Below, in pieces: positions 1 to 12,400 of a DNA stretch of 64,000 nt. This stretch comes from Ahaetulla prasina. Its lineage: Eukaryota > Chordata > Lepidosauria > Squamata > Colubridae. Numbering within the stretch: position 1 is the stretch's first letter; the number at the start of each line of letters is the position of its first letter. The translations under genes and the position numbers were made by a program. Location of the stretch: contig NC_080539.1 in assembly GCF_028640845.1 (NCBI RefSeq), positions 105,984,554 to 106,048,553 of the forward strand. The letters are read 5' to 3'. A model generated the notes under the pieces. It was not told the DNA's origin, searched no databases, and saw nothing but the letters and a program-made list of their open reading frames with translations.

Positions 1-138
1 CTCTGTGGGAGACTCCCGCTGCTGTGGGAGTGAAGGTGGCAGAAGGTGCCTGATGTGGGGGCTCAGGCATGGCTCTAGAAGAATCTCCAAAAACTGTACA
101 AATTGTTTCCTGGTTTTCTCCTGAACCACTAGGGATAG

Positions 139-280
139 TGGGGACCCAGATTGTTGGGGGCAATAAGTTGACTTTGTATATAAATATACAAATAGAATGA
201 AGACTATTGCTAACATAGTGTAAGCCGCCCTGAGTCTTCGGAGAAGGGCGGGATATAAATGTAAATTAAAAAAACAACAA
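139..280 (+). mobile_element. tRNA-derived SINE, 3' part (L2-tailed family)
   Basis: Carries the family body (gggacccagattgttggggg, caataagttgactttg) and the 3' hairpin CCGCCC..GGGCGG at about 225-251, then an A-rich end. The tRNA-like head is missing or decayed. Same family as 10606-10881, 29576-32251 and 49321-49598. Confidence 0.8.
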
Positions 281-2067
281 CCCTCTTCTTTGCCCTTTGA
301 AAGCAAAACAAATCCAGCTTTAAATGCTCCTGCTTGTTTGAGCTATAGTACTAGTAAACAGTAGAGACAAGACCTGAGTACCAAGTTTAACATTCCTCCC
401 CCAAAGCATAAAGATTTAGGAATCTTGGTGTTATCATTTTGATATCCTGGTGGCACCCTAGATATGATGTTGCCACTCACATCGCTAAACTAAAACCTTG
501 GAAAGTCACTTCCAGACAATCCAGCTTCCACTAGGTGAGTTGGGCTAAGTCATCATAAAGCAACTTCTTAAACAGGTTCAACTACAAGATTAACAGAACG
601 TTATCATAAGAATATTAACTCAATAATGTGCTGTTAAAACAAGCTTTATTTAAGCTTGTTTTGTTCCTTCTTCTGACAAGGCAGTTGATCCTGATGGTCT
701 CTAGAAGAAGAGAAGAAAATCCTACTTCCAGTCTGGTGGAGCAATATACATTGGAAAAAGCAATGGGTGCAGTTGACCTTCTGTTTTCTTCTTTGTCCAT
801 CTGATCTAATCAAAACTACACCTCTATTACACAATTGGTGCTTTTGTGAATTTCAACAGTTTGCTAGCCCTTGGGTTCAACATTTGGTTTAGAAATTTTC
901 CAAGATGCTATCAGTTATGATTTCAACATTTGTTTGAATGACTGGAAAAATAACTTTAAGGTAACTCTTCTATGTCTTAGAGAGTAAAATTGATTATACA
1001 TAGCAGCCCTTTCTGGTGCATAGAATTTATAGTTGTATCACATGACCTTCTGCAATAAACATTGTTTTGCTTGAGTTCATCCTTTGAATTTTCCATTAGT
1101 CAAATATAGTGTCTGAACTCTCATCATTCTTAAACTTTAACATTATTCAGAGCATGGTTACTTTAAACATTCTTTTAAAATGTCTTTGTATTAATATTCT
1201 CATATATTTTATACACGTTGCATAGAAAAAAAATGGTGATGAATAAACCACTTTGGTATCCATTTTACTAGGTAATTAAATGAAACGAGCACCTAATTAG
1301 CAGTTAAGATGAGTATGCATAATCAGTATTTTTCACAGGATTTTTACGTAAATCTTCTGGGATGCAGCTTTCACTCTGTTATGACCTGTCTTTAGGTCTT
1401 AAGATACAATAGCAGAAAATGTCAAAATAAGAAATGTTTCCACCCTGTGTAATTGCACGATATGCTGTGACTTGTCCAGACTGCAGTTTACCTCATGGTT
1501 AATTCAATGCTAGAATAGTGGGAAACAGTCTGGATGGTAGCCCAGCCAGTAAAAATGGTAGTGGTCATGATTTGATTCGTTTTTTGGTACCAAGAGATTT
1601 TTATTATTATTATTTTTGCTAAAGTCTCTCTTCTGAATCACACTGATTATGCCCTAACCTGCTCATCAGCTTGTTGGATTTCCACAGAAGGAATCTGGCA
1701 TGCCAAATCTCTGCACCCAGCCTCTGAAGAAAGTTTCTCCTTGCAGCACAAAACTTAGGGCAGTTTCATAGTAATGTTACGTTGTCTTTTCCATCACAGG
1801 CCCTTGCTCTGCTTCTGCTGAGCCTTTGAACATCTCTGCCAACCTTGTGAGATAGTCCAGATAGAAAATAAATCCAGATGAACAAATTCTACTTTATTCA
1901 TAGAATCTTGCAAGTCTGAAAGTGTATTTCTTTCCTTGCCATCCTTACAACCCAAGAAACCAAGGAGGGGCTGGTTTCAGAAACATTTGTCCTGCCCACA
2001 AGCTATGGCTCTTCCTCCTTTCTCTGACAGTCATTCCCACATGCCATTACACTTGTAGCCCTGGGAC
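281..2067. other. intergenic, no recognised feature
   Basis: AT-rich unique-looking sequence upstream of MOXD1. Short open frames here lack codon structure and homology I recognise. No exon of the expected mammalian neighbour STX7 is recognisable. Confidence 0.5.
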
Positions 2068-2273
2068 TTGGAAATTTTTTGACAGTGAGAACAATCAACC
2101 AATGGTACAGCTTGCCTTCAGAAGTTGTAGGAGCTTTATCAATGGAAGCTTTCAAGAAGAGACTGGTCTGCCATCTCTCAGAAATGGTGTACGGTCTCCT
2201 GCTTGGGCGGGAGGGGGGGGGTTGGACTAGATGACCTACAAGGTCCCTTCTGACTCTGTCAATCTGTTATAAT
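2068..2273 (+). mobile_element. CR1 LINE 3' end fragment
   Basis: Decayed C-terminal ORF2 (NQPMVQLAFRSC, shifted from the INQW-N-LPSE type motif) followed by the characteristic tail: cctgcttgggcggg, ggttggactagatgacctac, aaggtcccttc. 5'-truncated, as is usual for CR1. Confidence 0.9.
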
Positions 2274-2779
2274 TCAGTATGCAGACTGAATGATGTTGCC
2301 TTCAAGAGGCAATGAATTTCCTGAATCTTCCACCCCACTCTGGAAAAATAAAATCTTCAGCCTATCTTTCCTGTCCACCCTCTCTCTGCTTAATTTCACC
2401 TTTTTACAGGATTGTTCAGCAAAGCGAAGTGGCAGGTAGCCCATCCCTTGAATTGGCAGCAAATTGCTTTTAATTTTTTAAAAAAATATTATTTGTTTGC
2501 CAGGCAACAGGAGAAGAGCTGGTAGGATTTTCTGACTCGGGTGCCAAAAATAACTTGGCCGCCTTACTCGGGGATCAGGCTTATGCCCCGTGATGTGCAG
2601 GAGGAAAATGATAAAGATGCCCTGTTGCACTGTGCTTTAAGAAGCAAAATAAAGCCTCTCTCAGCCCTTCCTCAGCACCTGGGAAAGAGTTCCTAGCCTC
2701 AGGACCGGCAGAAAAGGGAAAGCTGCTTTGGCTGCTTGACTCTCTCCAGAATCGAGGACGGTCAAGCCAGCCTTTCCCG
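2274..2779. other. proximal upstream flank of MOXD1, no recognised element
   Basis: Unique sequence between the CR1 tail and the CpG island, rising in GC toward 2780. May include proximal regulatory sequence, but I see no motif I can support. Confidence 0.4.
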
Positions 2780-3430
2780 TGGTGGGCTCTCCGTCCCATC
2801 TTCAGCTTCTGCCCGCTTTTCCCCTCTCAGAAGGCGGCGTCTGTGACTCCTTCGACTCCCGCTCGCCACCCCGTCCGCTTCACGTCTAGGTTTCCACCTC
2901 CAGCTGCGCCGCCCCGCCGCTCCTTCGCTCAAGCCCTCGAGGCCAGGCGAGACCCCCGCCAATGAGGAGGCTCAGCGACTGGGGAGGCGTGAAGAGGCGG
3001 CGACGGCAAGAGCGGCAGCTTCAAGCCGAAGCGCAGTCCGGGCCCTCAGCAAAGGGCGCGCTGGCGCCAAGTCCGACTCCGCGTCCTGGAGCGCGCGTCG
3101 AGATGCGCTGCTGGCGGCTGCCGCTGCTGCTGGTGCTCTTTTTCTGGGCTCTGCCGCCCGTGCCCGGTGGGCGCCACTACCCTCACAGCGCCATGTTGGA
3201 CGGCTCGTCCCGCTACCGGCTCTCGTGGGCTCACCAGGGCGACACCATCGCCTTCCGCCTGGAGGTCCGTACTCGAGGCTACGTGGGCTTCGGCTTCTCC
3301 TCCACGGGAGCGATGGCTTCGGCGGATATGGTGGTGGGCGGCCTCGACCGGGGCAAGCCCTATTTGCAGGTGAGCAGCGAGTGGGGTGGGAGGGGGGGGG
3401 GAAAGAGAGGGACCGTGAGAGGGCCACCTT
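2780..3430 (+). promoter_or_regulatory. MOXD1: CpG island with likely MOXD1 promoter and 5' UTR
   Basis: A sharp switch from AT-rich flank to GC-rich, CpG-dense sequence surrounds exon 1 and extends about 300 bp upstream. No clear TATA box sits at a sensible distance, so a TATA-less dispersed start is likely. The exact transcription start cannot be placed by eye. Confidence 0.7.
3103..3369 (+). CDS. MOXD1: MOXD1 exon 1 (signal peptide and start of DOMON)
   Basis: Residues 1-89. The ATG at 3103 is followed by a basic-then-leucine-rich signal peptide ([18 protein letters not shown]) and the DOMON start ([31 protein letters not shown]). The exon ends ..TTGCAG|GTGAGC at 3369, phase 0. The frame is open back to another ATG at 2962, 47 codons upstream. 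I prefer 3103 because the signal peptide then sits at the N-terminus and the base at -3 is G; the 2962 ATG has C at -3 and would bury the signal. The exon is very GC-rich, unlike all later exons. Confidence 0.93.
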
Positions 3431-6400
3431 CTCTTCTCCAGGCAAGCAGTCGTTCGTTCTGGGTTTTATTACCCTGCTAGCATTTTGAGTATATTCAGAG
3501 ATAACTCCTGTTTCCACCTGAAGTTCGTTCATAAAGCTTAATACTTGAATTGGACTCGGGAGCAGCCAACAACGGAGGCGGTGGGACATCCTTCAGTTCC
3601 GACTTCTGAGTTTGAGTCGGCTGGTCCAGCAACCTCCCTCAGTACGTTTATTCGTTTAGTGTCAAGCAGATTTCGAGTGGAGTCATTTAAACGCACGCAT
3701 GCATACAAATCCAATAAGTTTCTTGCTCAGTAAAAAGACAACACAACTGCTACATTTGACTATTATGATGACTCCCCCTCTCTCTCCTTCCCTCCCTCTC
3801 TTTCCTTCTCTCCCTCCCTTTCTTTCCTTCCTTCGCTCCTTCTCTCTCTCTCCTTTCTTCCCTTCCTCCCTCACTCTCTTTTCTTCCCTCCCTCCCTCCC
3901 TCCCTCCCTTTCCTTCCCTCACTCCTTCTCTCTGTCTCTCCTTCCTTCCCTCCCTCCCTTTCTTTCCTTCGCTCGCTCCTTCTCTCTCTTTCCTCCCTCC
4001 CTTCCTTCTTCCCTCCCCCCTCCCTCCCTCCTCTTCTCAATTTCTTTGCAGGGAAGATCTTGCAATCCTATGCTACTTGTCACAGAGAAAGAGTGAAAGC
4101 TGTTTTTAACAAGAACAACTGGCTTCTTTTATTATTTCCTTTTATCAGTGGTGCCTTTCAGACTTCCCTAAGTCTAATTGCAAAATGACCAGCATGCCAC
4201 CTAGCAAAGCCACAATTACAAGGGAAGGGTTCCTGTGCATTTCATATATCGACAGGCAACAATTGTGTCCCTTTTATATTTTCAGTCAGTAAAGATGCAT
4301 TTCAGCTTTATCTTAGTATCTTGAATTACACACTTCATTATTTTGCTGATATATATTTTATATTCGTGTTCTCAGAAGTACTGTTAATAATATTTGTCTT
4401 TGTGCTTTGTGTTTGCACAACAATTTGAAATACTCTTGTTTGCCAAGTCTCTGGTAGTGGCCCCAGGGCGAAGGCAAATTAATTGAATAATGTCTGTCTT
4501 TCTCATTTAATAGTTAATTAGCATTCAAATTTATAAATGATATGGTAAAAACATATGTGGACTGAATGAATGCATAATTTAATCTCTTAGAATCATGTAG
4601 CTGTGGATTTGGAATCAACTACAAACATTATCTAGTCCAACCTCTGTTTTTAGGTCATAATATAAAGTACGATGTAATCTCTAAGTATTTATTTAAATGG
4701 CTCTAGGCAGAAAAGTAGCAAATATAGATGCAACTTCAGATCAATTCCATACTTAGTGCAATGATCTTTGGTTATAGTTCTGTTAGCAGATAAGTTCTAC
4801 CAAAATGAGAGAACCATACTAACAGTAACTTAATACTGCCTTAAAGAAAGTGGCATGGTTATGTATTTTAATTAATATTTTTATCCATGCAGTAATTAAA
4901 TACATAATTTTTGTTCATAGTTTTAAGTGGGAAGAGCTGGTTGATTGGATATACTTCTAAAAAGTGAGATTCTCACAAGAAATCCTAACATAAATTGAGC
5001 AACTAGAACCACCTGGACAAGCATTTTGTCTGTCTAGCTCTATAATGACAACTCTAATTTAGACTGACAGCATTAGGATGTATATTAGTTGGCATTAATG
5101 AATCAATTTTTCTGTTTAGTATATGCAAATTTATCTACATTTTGGGTGATATTAATGATTCCAAAAAATACTGAACAAATAACCAACCATCAGTTACTAG
5201 CTTCTTCAAAAGCTACAGCATTTAAGAAGACCTACGGCACAGAAACTAAATTCTAGACTTGTGAAAAATTAACTTTTAAAGGAAAATATATGCTGTTTCC
5301 TTAGAAATGTCATCTGAAAGTCAGACACCGATACATGCAGCAGTGAATTTTGGTTCTTCAGTCCATCTACTTCAGTGATTCAGCTCTGCACTGAGTGCTC
5401 ACAATAAGCTTCCAGATGTTTTCAGAATAGGAACTGATTATAGTGTCTTTTTATTTAAATATTTAATCATATTTTCTTGTTAGTTATATGTTTATTTCTA
5501 TCCTTAAGTCAAGCAACTAGTCACAATTGCTGGTTATAATGTCATCAATATCTGTGGTGCTTTCCTTGTTTTAGTAGAATAAAAAAGACAGATCTCTGGT
5601 TCAAGGGTCATTGCAGGTCATATCAATTCTGAAATAAAATATATCACTGAGTTGGCCAATTTATATTTCTGAGATGCAAGTTGTCTTTTTAAATAAAATA
5701 ATAATAAAAAAGATCTTCCATTTACTAATAGAAGAAAACGTTTTCCTTCCAGTGTTCATGCTGGTTCTAGAGGAAGAGGCTTTTCCTTTCATTGCAGTCC
5801 GTTAGTACAGAAATATGACTAGAAACCAGGAGACCATGAGATCTGGTCCCACCTTAGACATGAAAGCCGGCTGGGTGACTTTGAGCCAGTTATTCTCTCT
5901 CAGCCCAATTCACCTCATAGGGTTTTATAGGGAAAACATGAGGAGGAAGGCATATATGTTCCCGCCCTGAGTTGTCAATAAAAATAATAAAGGTGGGATA
6001 TAAATAAATACATAAATATGTATATGTGTCTGTAAATTTTGGTCATTTATGACCAAATAATGAGTTGCGACACAAGAAGAATGTAGTTGATGCACACATA
6101 GAAACACAAATAGATACATACCAATTACATAAACAAGCCAGAATGTTCTTTTAAAAGCAACCTATTTTCTAGGTATCAGCAAAGGTTCTGATAAAAACAT
6201 AAATAATACTTTTTGGGGGCCTGTTCATGTTGTCACTATATTCTATCTAAGGTTGCTGCTTTAAAATTTCTTAGGATAGAGTACAACTTAAAGCAGGGAT
6301 CCCCAACCTTGGCAACTTTAAGCCTGGTGGATTTCAACTCCCAGAATTCCTCAGCCAGCTTTGCTGTATTCTGGGAGTTGAAGTCCTCCAGGCTTAAAGT

Positions 6401-9400
6401 TGCCAAAGTTGGAGACCCCTGACTTAAAGGATTCTTCTTTTGCCTCCTACAAATAGATCAATCAGGTTGAAGGGTGCAATTACATTGTAGAGACTGAAAC
6501 ACAAAAAGGATCTTTCTAAAGATACAGTACAGTCAGCTAATTCCATCACTGACCATTGGGGGCGAACTATTGGCCCCCACGGAAAGGGCTCGTAATCTGG
6601 GCGTCCTCCTGGATACACGGCTGTCTTTAGAAGATCATACGATAGCCGTCACCAGGGGAGCCTTTCATCAGGTTCGCCTGATACGCCAGTTACGCCCCTT
6701 TCTGGATCGGGCTTCCTTATGCACGGTCGCTCATGCCCTTGTTACATCCCGCCTGGACTACTGTAATGCTCTCTACATGGGGCTCCCCTTGAAGTGTGCC
6801 CGGAGACTCCAACTGGTCCAGAATGCGGCTGCGCGGGTGATAGAGGGAGCACCTTTTGGCTCCCATGTAACACCCCTCCTGCGTAACCTGCACTGGCTCC
6901 CAGTGGTCTTCCGGGTTCACTTTAAGGTACTTGTCATCACCTTTAAACGCCCATGGCCTAGGGCCGGGATATTTACGGGACCGCCTACTGCCACCATTAG
7001 CCTCTCACCGACCAGTGCGCCTCACAGAGAGGGACTCCTCCGGATACCGTCAGCTAAACAATGTCGGCTGGCGACCTCTAGGGGAGGGCCTTCTGTGGGG
7101 CCCCTACCTCTGGAACGAGCTCCCTCTGGGGCTTCGTCAACTCCCCGATCTCAAGTCCTTCCGCCGCGAGCTGAAGACGTTGCTGTTTCGAAGAGCAGGA
7201 CTAGCCTGAATGTAGTTTTTTAAATTGGGATTTTTAAAAAAGGGGTTTAAATGAGGTTTTAAATTTGTATTCAAAAGTTAGAGCATCAATTGAATTCAAC
7301 TATCTATTCTTTAGCTGTTTTTAATCTATTATATGTTTTCTGTTGTTTTTTGTCTGTGAACCGCCCTGAGTCCTTCGGGAGAAGGGCGGTATACAAATAT
7401 AATAAATAAATAAATAAATAAATAAATAAAGGACTGGCACATTCAAAGGTATGGCTGAGAGGGAGTGTGCAGAGGATGATGTATTAATGATAAGGATTCT
7501 GGACTACAGAGAACCTAGTACTACTTGGAAAGTGTAAGATCCATGTTTAAACAGCAGGAATCTGTCAAATACGTGATTCATAGATTTGTGAACTTTATAA
7601 CAAAGAAGACTCAGAACTGAGCAAACAGGAAAATACTACGAAAGTTTATAGAACGATGTAAGGCCAATCAGGAGCACGTTTTAAGGTCATTATGGTGATG
7701 CAGACTGGTGAGCTTATTGTGAATATGTTAAAGTATGGAGAATCGAACCCCCAACAGTGCAGTGATGGAAAGATGTTGGCTGGATAAATATAAGATACTG
7801 GCTGGATAAATATGGGTGCTGCCTCAGAGAAATTGTTCAATCTGTTCAGGCTTGTAGTTATATTATGCATGCAATATTGCCAAAGTAATTTTTTTACAGA
7901 CTACTTGCCACAAGAATGCTCAAGGCAGCTCTAACCTTTGCATCTTTTTTTTTTTTACTATTAAAAAGCCTTTAGGGCTTACTTGCACACTCCTTGAGTT
8001 TCCATTCTGCAGCTCCATTCTTAACCTTCTCTTTCGTTGTCAAATCCTCTTTATTTTGGTCTGGGATTGTGCATCCCTAACTGTAGCTCCCAGTATCCAT
8101 TTTGCAGAGAATAATCCTTCTTTATGAATGCGGGTTTTGTGTGATTTATTTAAGAAGGTTGCATTGTAAGGGCCTTCTGTTGAACTCTAACATAAAAATA
8201 CATTTGAGGATTATTTTGTGAATAGCTCTTCATTAGTGTATGAAAAATGCTATACTCATCACACTCACTAGTTTGCTGGTACCCCAAATAAAGAACACCT
8301 GCTTATCAAATACAGTATACGCATGGAAATCATTTTGATAAGGAGTAATCGGATTTTAAATAGTGAAAAGCCACGGATGGAACTCTGCTGTTTTTTAAAC
8401 ATAGTCTTGACAAAGTTTTTAGCAAAGAAACAGAAAGATAGAACAAGGAGAAATGTCACAGTGGCACACATTTTAAATATCACCTGGTGTGCTTGATTGT
8501 AGATACTGCATGCCTTTGGGAAACTCACTGTATCTTTAGGAATCTTTTCTGGCATCTTAGCGTGAGATTAAAAAAAGATTCTTAAAAATGCAAAGTGTTC
8601 CCCAAAGGCATGCAATATCTACAGCCAAGCACCAGCTAAGGCATGTTAACACTGCTTAGCTATTGGTTTTTTCTGCTAGCGCAAGGATCTTTCTGGAAGA
8701 AGTCATCATTTGTTATGCTTTCCTGCACATGATGTTTAAAGAGCAGATGAAATAAAATGCATGCACAGGTCATTCTTAACCTGTGAGAGATCTTGGGCAT
8801 TTTGGCCGCAAAGGCAAACCCTGTCTTCTGTTTAATTTAATGTATCCAGCTTTCTAAAAATGGTGACATTCCTTAATCACTCAATTCTTTTTCTTGTCAA
8901 TTCAGTTCAATGCTCTGCATCAGTCCCTTACCCATTATGTACTGTATATTGGAATTACATAGAATTTCATATTTGTAATATTGTAATAGTAAAATTGTGG
9001 TTCTCCAGACATCCATGTAGTGGATTTTGGATATAATGGCAAAATTTGTATTCAGATCTCACCCCATAAATAACCAAGATCTACAAAAGAATGGAAAATG
9101 TAAAAGAGTGCAGAGAAGAGAAACCAAGATGATTAGGGGACTGGTGGCTAAAACATAGGATGAACCGCTGCAGGAACTGGGCATGGCTAATCTACTGAAG
9201 AGAAGGACCAGTGCTGACATAATAGCAGTGTTCCAAAATTTGAGGGGCTGTTACAGAGAGGAGAGGGTCAAGCTATTTTCCAAAGCATCTGAAGGCCAGA
9301 CAAGGAATAATGGATGGAAACAGAACAAGTAGAGATTCAATCTAGAAAAAAGGAGAAATTTTCTGACAATGAGAACAGTCAATCAGTGGAACAACTTGCC

Positions 9401-12400
9401 TTCAGAAATTGTGGAAACTTCATCACTGGAAGCTTTCAAGAAGTGTCTGAATTGACATCTGCCAGAAATGGTGTAGGGTCTCCTGCTTGGGCAGGAGGTT
9501 GGGTTACATGACCTACAAGGTCCCTTCCATCTCTGTTAATCTGTATCTGAATCTACATCAGGGGTGGGCAATTAATTTTTATCAGGGGCCGCATGAGAAG
9601 CCTGAATTGTGTCAGAGGGCCACCAACTTTCTTTCATTGTAAAATACTTAAATTAAATATTTTGAATAGCTGGTACTGATAATCAGAAGAATAAAGCACT
9701 CTGTAAATATGTATATTAGGTTATGTGAAACTGTGGTCTATTGGTTAAATAAGAAAAACAATTATTGAACCAGTGCAATTTATTTTTTATGGTGTTTATG
9801 ATTGGCCTCACGCGGGCCGGACAGGGACGTACAAAGGGCCGGATGTGGCCCGCGGGCCTTAATTTGCCCAGGTCTGATCTACATCTACCATTCTATTTAT
9901 GTTTTCCAATACATACAAACTACATTTATGGGAGCGACTGAAAGCTGGGAGAAAGGCAGGCAATGCACTGAGTTTCTCATGGAGGGAGAAGAAATGAGCT
10001 AGCTTGAATGGATTCAGAACCAGAGAAGAAGCAAAACATCTAGTAACCAAGGATCAAGTTAAGGAATACCAGTCTACTGAAGAAAGCTACTATATGTTCC
10101 ATGGTGATGCAAGATCACAAAAGAAAAGAATGGCACAATGAAGAATCCATATAATCTGTGCAGATTTCCATAAAGAGAAGAAGAACCAATTCTATCTACT
10201 TGGTGGAGATATCTGGAGTGAAAAAAGACACAATTCTGTCTATCTGGTGCCGATATCCAGGGAGAGAAGCAGGTCTGAATTTCACAGTTGTAGTAGCAGC
10301 TGTGAAAGGCTTCTAGCTAAGTTTAGTTAAAGCCCTTGATTAACTCTTTGGGGAATTTAGTTGCAGCTACATTTTAAGTTTGGCAGCTACATTTTATGTT
10401 AACAGAAGCAATAATGTTGCAGAGGAGAAAGTTAATTTCATAGTAGTAGAGCAATTAGGCCACAAGGCAATTCACTACATTCCTTTGAACACAGAAGGAA
10501 GCAGCTCTATTTACATACCTTAGCTGAATTCTATTTGCATAATTAACTGGCAGAAAAAGTCAGTCTGATGCCTATTGTTACGCTAAACATAGAAATAGAC
10601 TTTTCATTATTTATTTATTTATTTATTTATTTACATTTATATCCCGCCCTTCTCCGAAGATTCAGAGCGGCTTACAGTGTGTAAGGCAATAGTCTCACTC
10701 TATTTATATATTTACAAAGTCAACTTATTGCCCCCACAACAATCTGGGTCCTCATTTTACCTACCTTATAAAGGATGGAAGGCTGAGTCAACCTTGGGCC
10801 TGGTGGGACTAGAACCTGCAGTAATTGCAGGCAGCTGTGTTTTAATAACAGGCTATCTTACAGCCTGAGCCACCACAGCCCTTTATTTTATTTATTTTGT
10901 CTGATCATGTCTAAGAAGTTATGGCCCAACTGATTTCCAAACACTTTCCAGGCAATTGATTTAATTTATATTATTTGCATTAATTTACATCATTTATGTA
11001 AAATGATGCAAAATGAAACTTTAAAAAAAAAGCAACAGTGATGTAAACTCAGATTTAATGGCCATATTTTCCTTCCTTAAATCCATTAAATTAGCTTTTG
11101 TTGCAGAAGAAAATGTCAGTATTATTTAACTCATTTAGATTATAGACATAAATAATCTTAAAAATTATCTGCTAATTTATTATTAGAGGCCAGGCTTTTT
11201 TCTATCAGAATATTTTATTTTAATAAATTTAATAAATATTACATTTATTAAAATATTAAATTAAATTTAAGCCCATGATATTTAATAAATAAATATCATG
11301 AGCTTAAATCTTTCTGTTTTCATTCATATAGTTCTATTCAAGATAATTAACTATTCATGAATAGTGAATCAATAACAAATAATATTGGCTCATTAAAACA
11401 AAATTCACGTAACATTGAAATAAAATAATTAAGGGTGTTTTAAAAACAGACAGTGGGAAACTTCCAAAGAATCTTTCAAAATGGTGATATCCAAAGTCAG
11501 CAAATGATGCCCACTTTGGAAAATACTTGCTAGAAGTGTAGTTTCTAATGAGAGAAAATAATTTGGATTGCTCAGTGAAAAATCAATCTAATATGAATTA
11601 AATGGCAAATTCTGAATTGGGGATTATTAGGAAAAATGTAAAATAAAACTCTGAATATCACCATTTATTTTCCACAGATTTCTAGCAGTTTTATTGTAAA
11701 TAAGCAGAACAAAAATATTTGGGGGAAAAAATTAAAAAGAGTCTTAATTAGATTATAGAGTGAACCTATGCCAGAAAGGAAACTTTACCAGCTTCCAGAA
11801 AGTTGTTAAGGAAGACATGAAAACTGCTTTTCACTAAACAAATTTCACATTTAAGTGCTGGTACCAAAAGGCCTGTTCCATAGCTTTAAACAAGTTGATT
11901 CAGAAGTTGAACAAACAAGGGCCAATTCATAAATAAGAAGCAGCCTTTCAAATATCCTGGTCTTAGATGTTTCAGTGTTTTAAATGTCATCACCAAAAAT
12001 ACTATTTAATCCAAGTAATGTAAACTTGCTTTTTGGTTGAGGTTCACTTCTGGTAATTTGCGTAGAGACATATAGAGAGAGTTTTTCTTGGTTGATCATG
12101 AAAAACTAAGCTGACCAGATTGGTATAGAAATTGGTATATCCAGAAAGATTAGGGCTGTAAGGTTAGTCTAGGAAAAGAACAATAAAAAGTTCTTTGTAC
12201 TGTTGCCAAGAAAACTACATGAATGTGTTCATTAACTCACCAGCTTAATGAAGTCTTACACTTAGGCAAGACAAACAAAAATTACACATATAGTCTGGGT
12301 GAAACCAGCCTTAATAGCAGTAACTGTGAGATGGATCTTGGAGTCTTAGTGGACAACCAATTAAATAGGAATCAACAGTGTGTGGTGGCAGCCAAAAAAG

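Noticed and set aside
1..2900. Search for STX7 exons expected upstream by mammalian synteny
   Set aside because: No SNARE or syntaxin sequence in any frame; the neighbour must lie outside the window or synteny differs.
2972..3589. 205-codon open frame on the minus strand over MOXD1 exon 1
   Set aside because: Product of the CpG-rich composition opposite a real exon; no homology and no splice or promoter support.
3683..4109. Arg/Glu/Gly-rich and Ser/Pro/Leu-rich open frames on both strands
   Set aside because: They translate a pyrimidine-only simple repeat; every frame lacks stops for compositional reasons.
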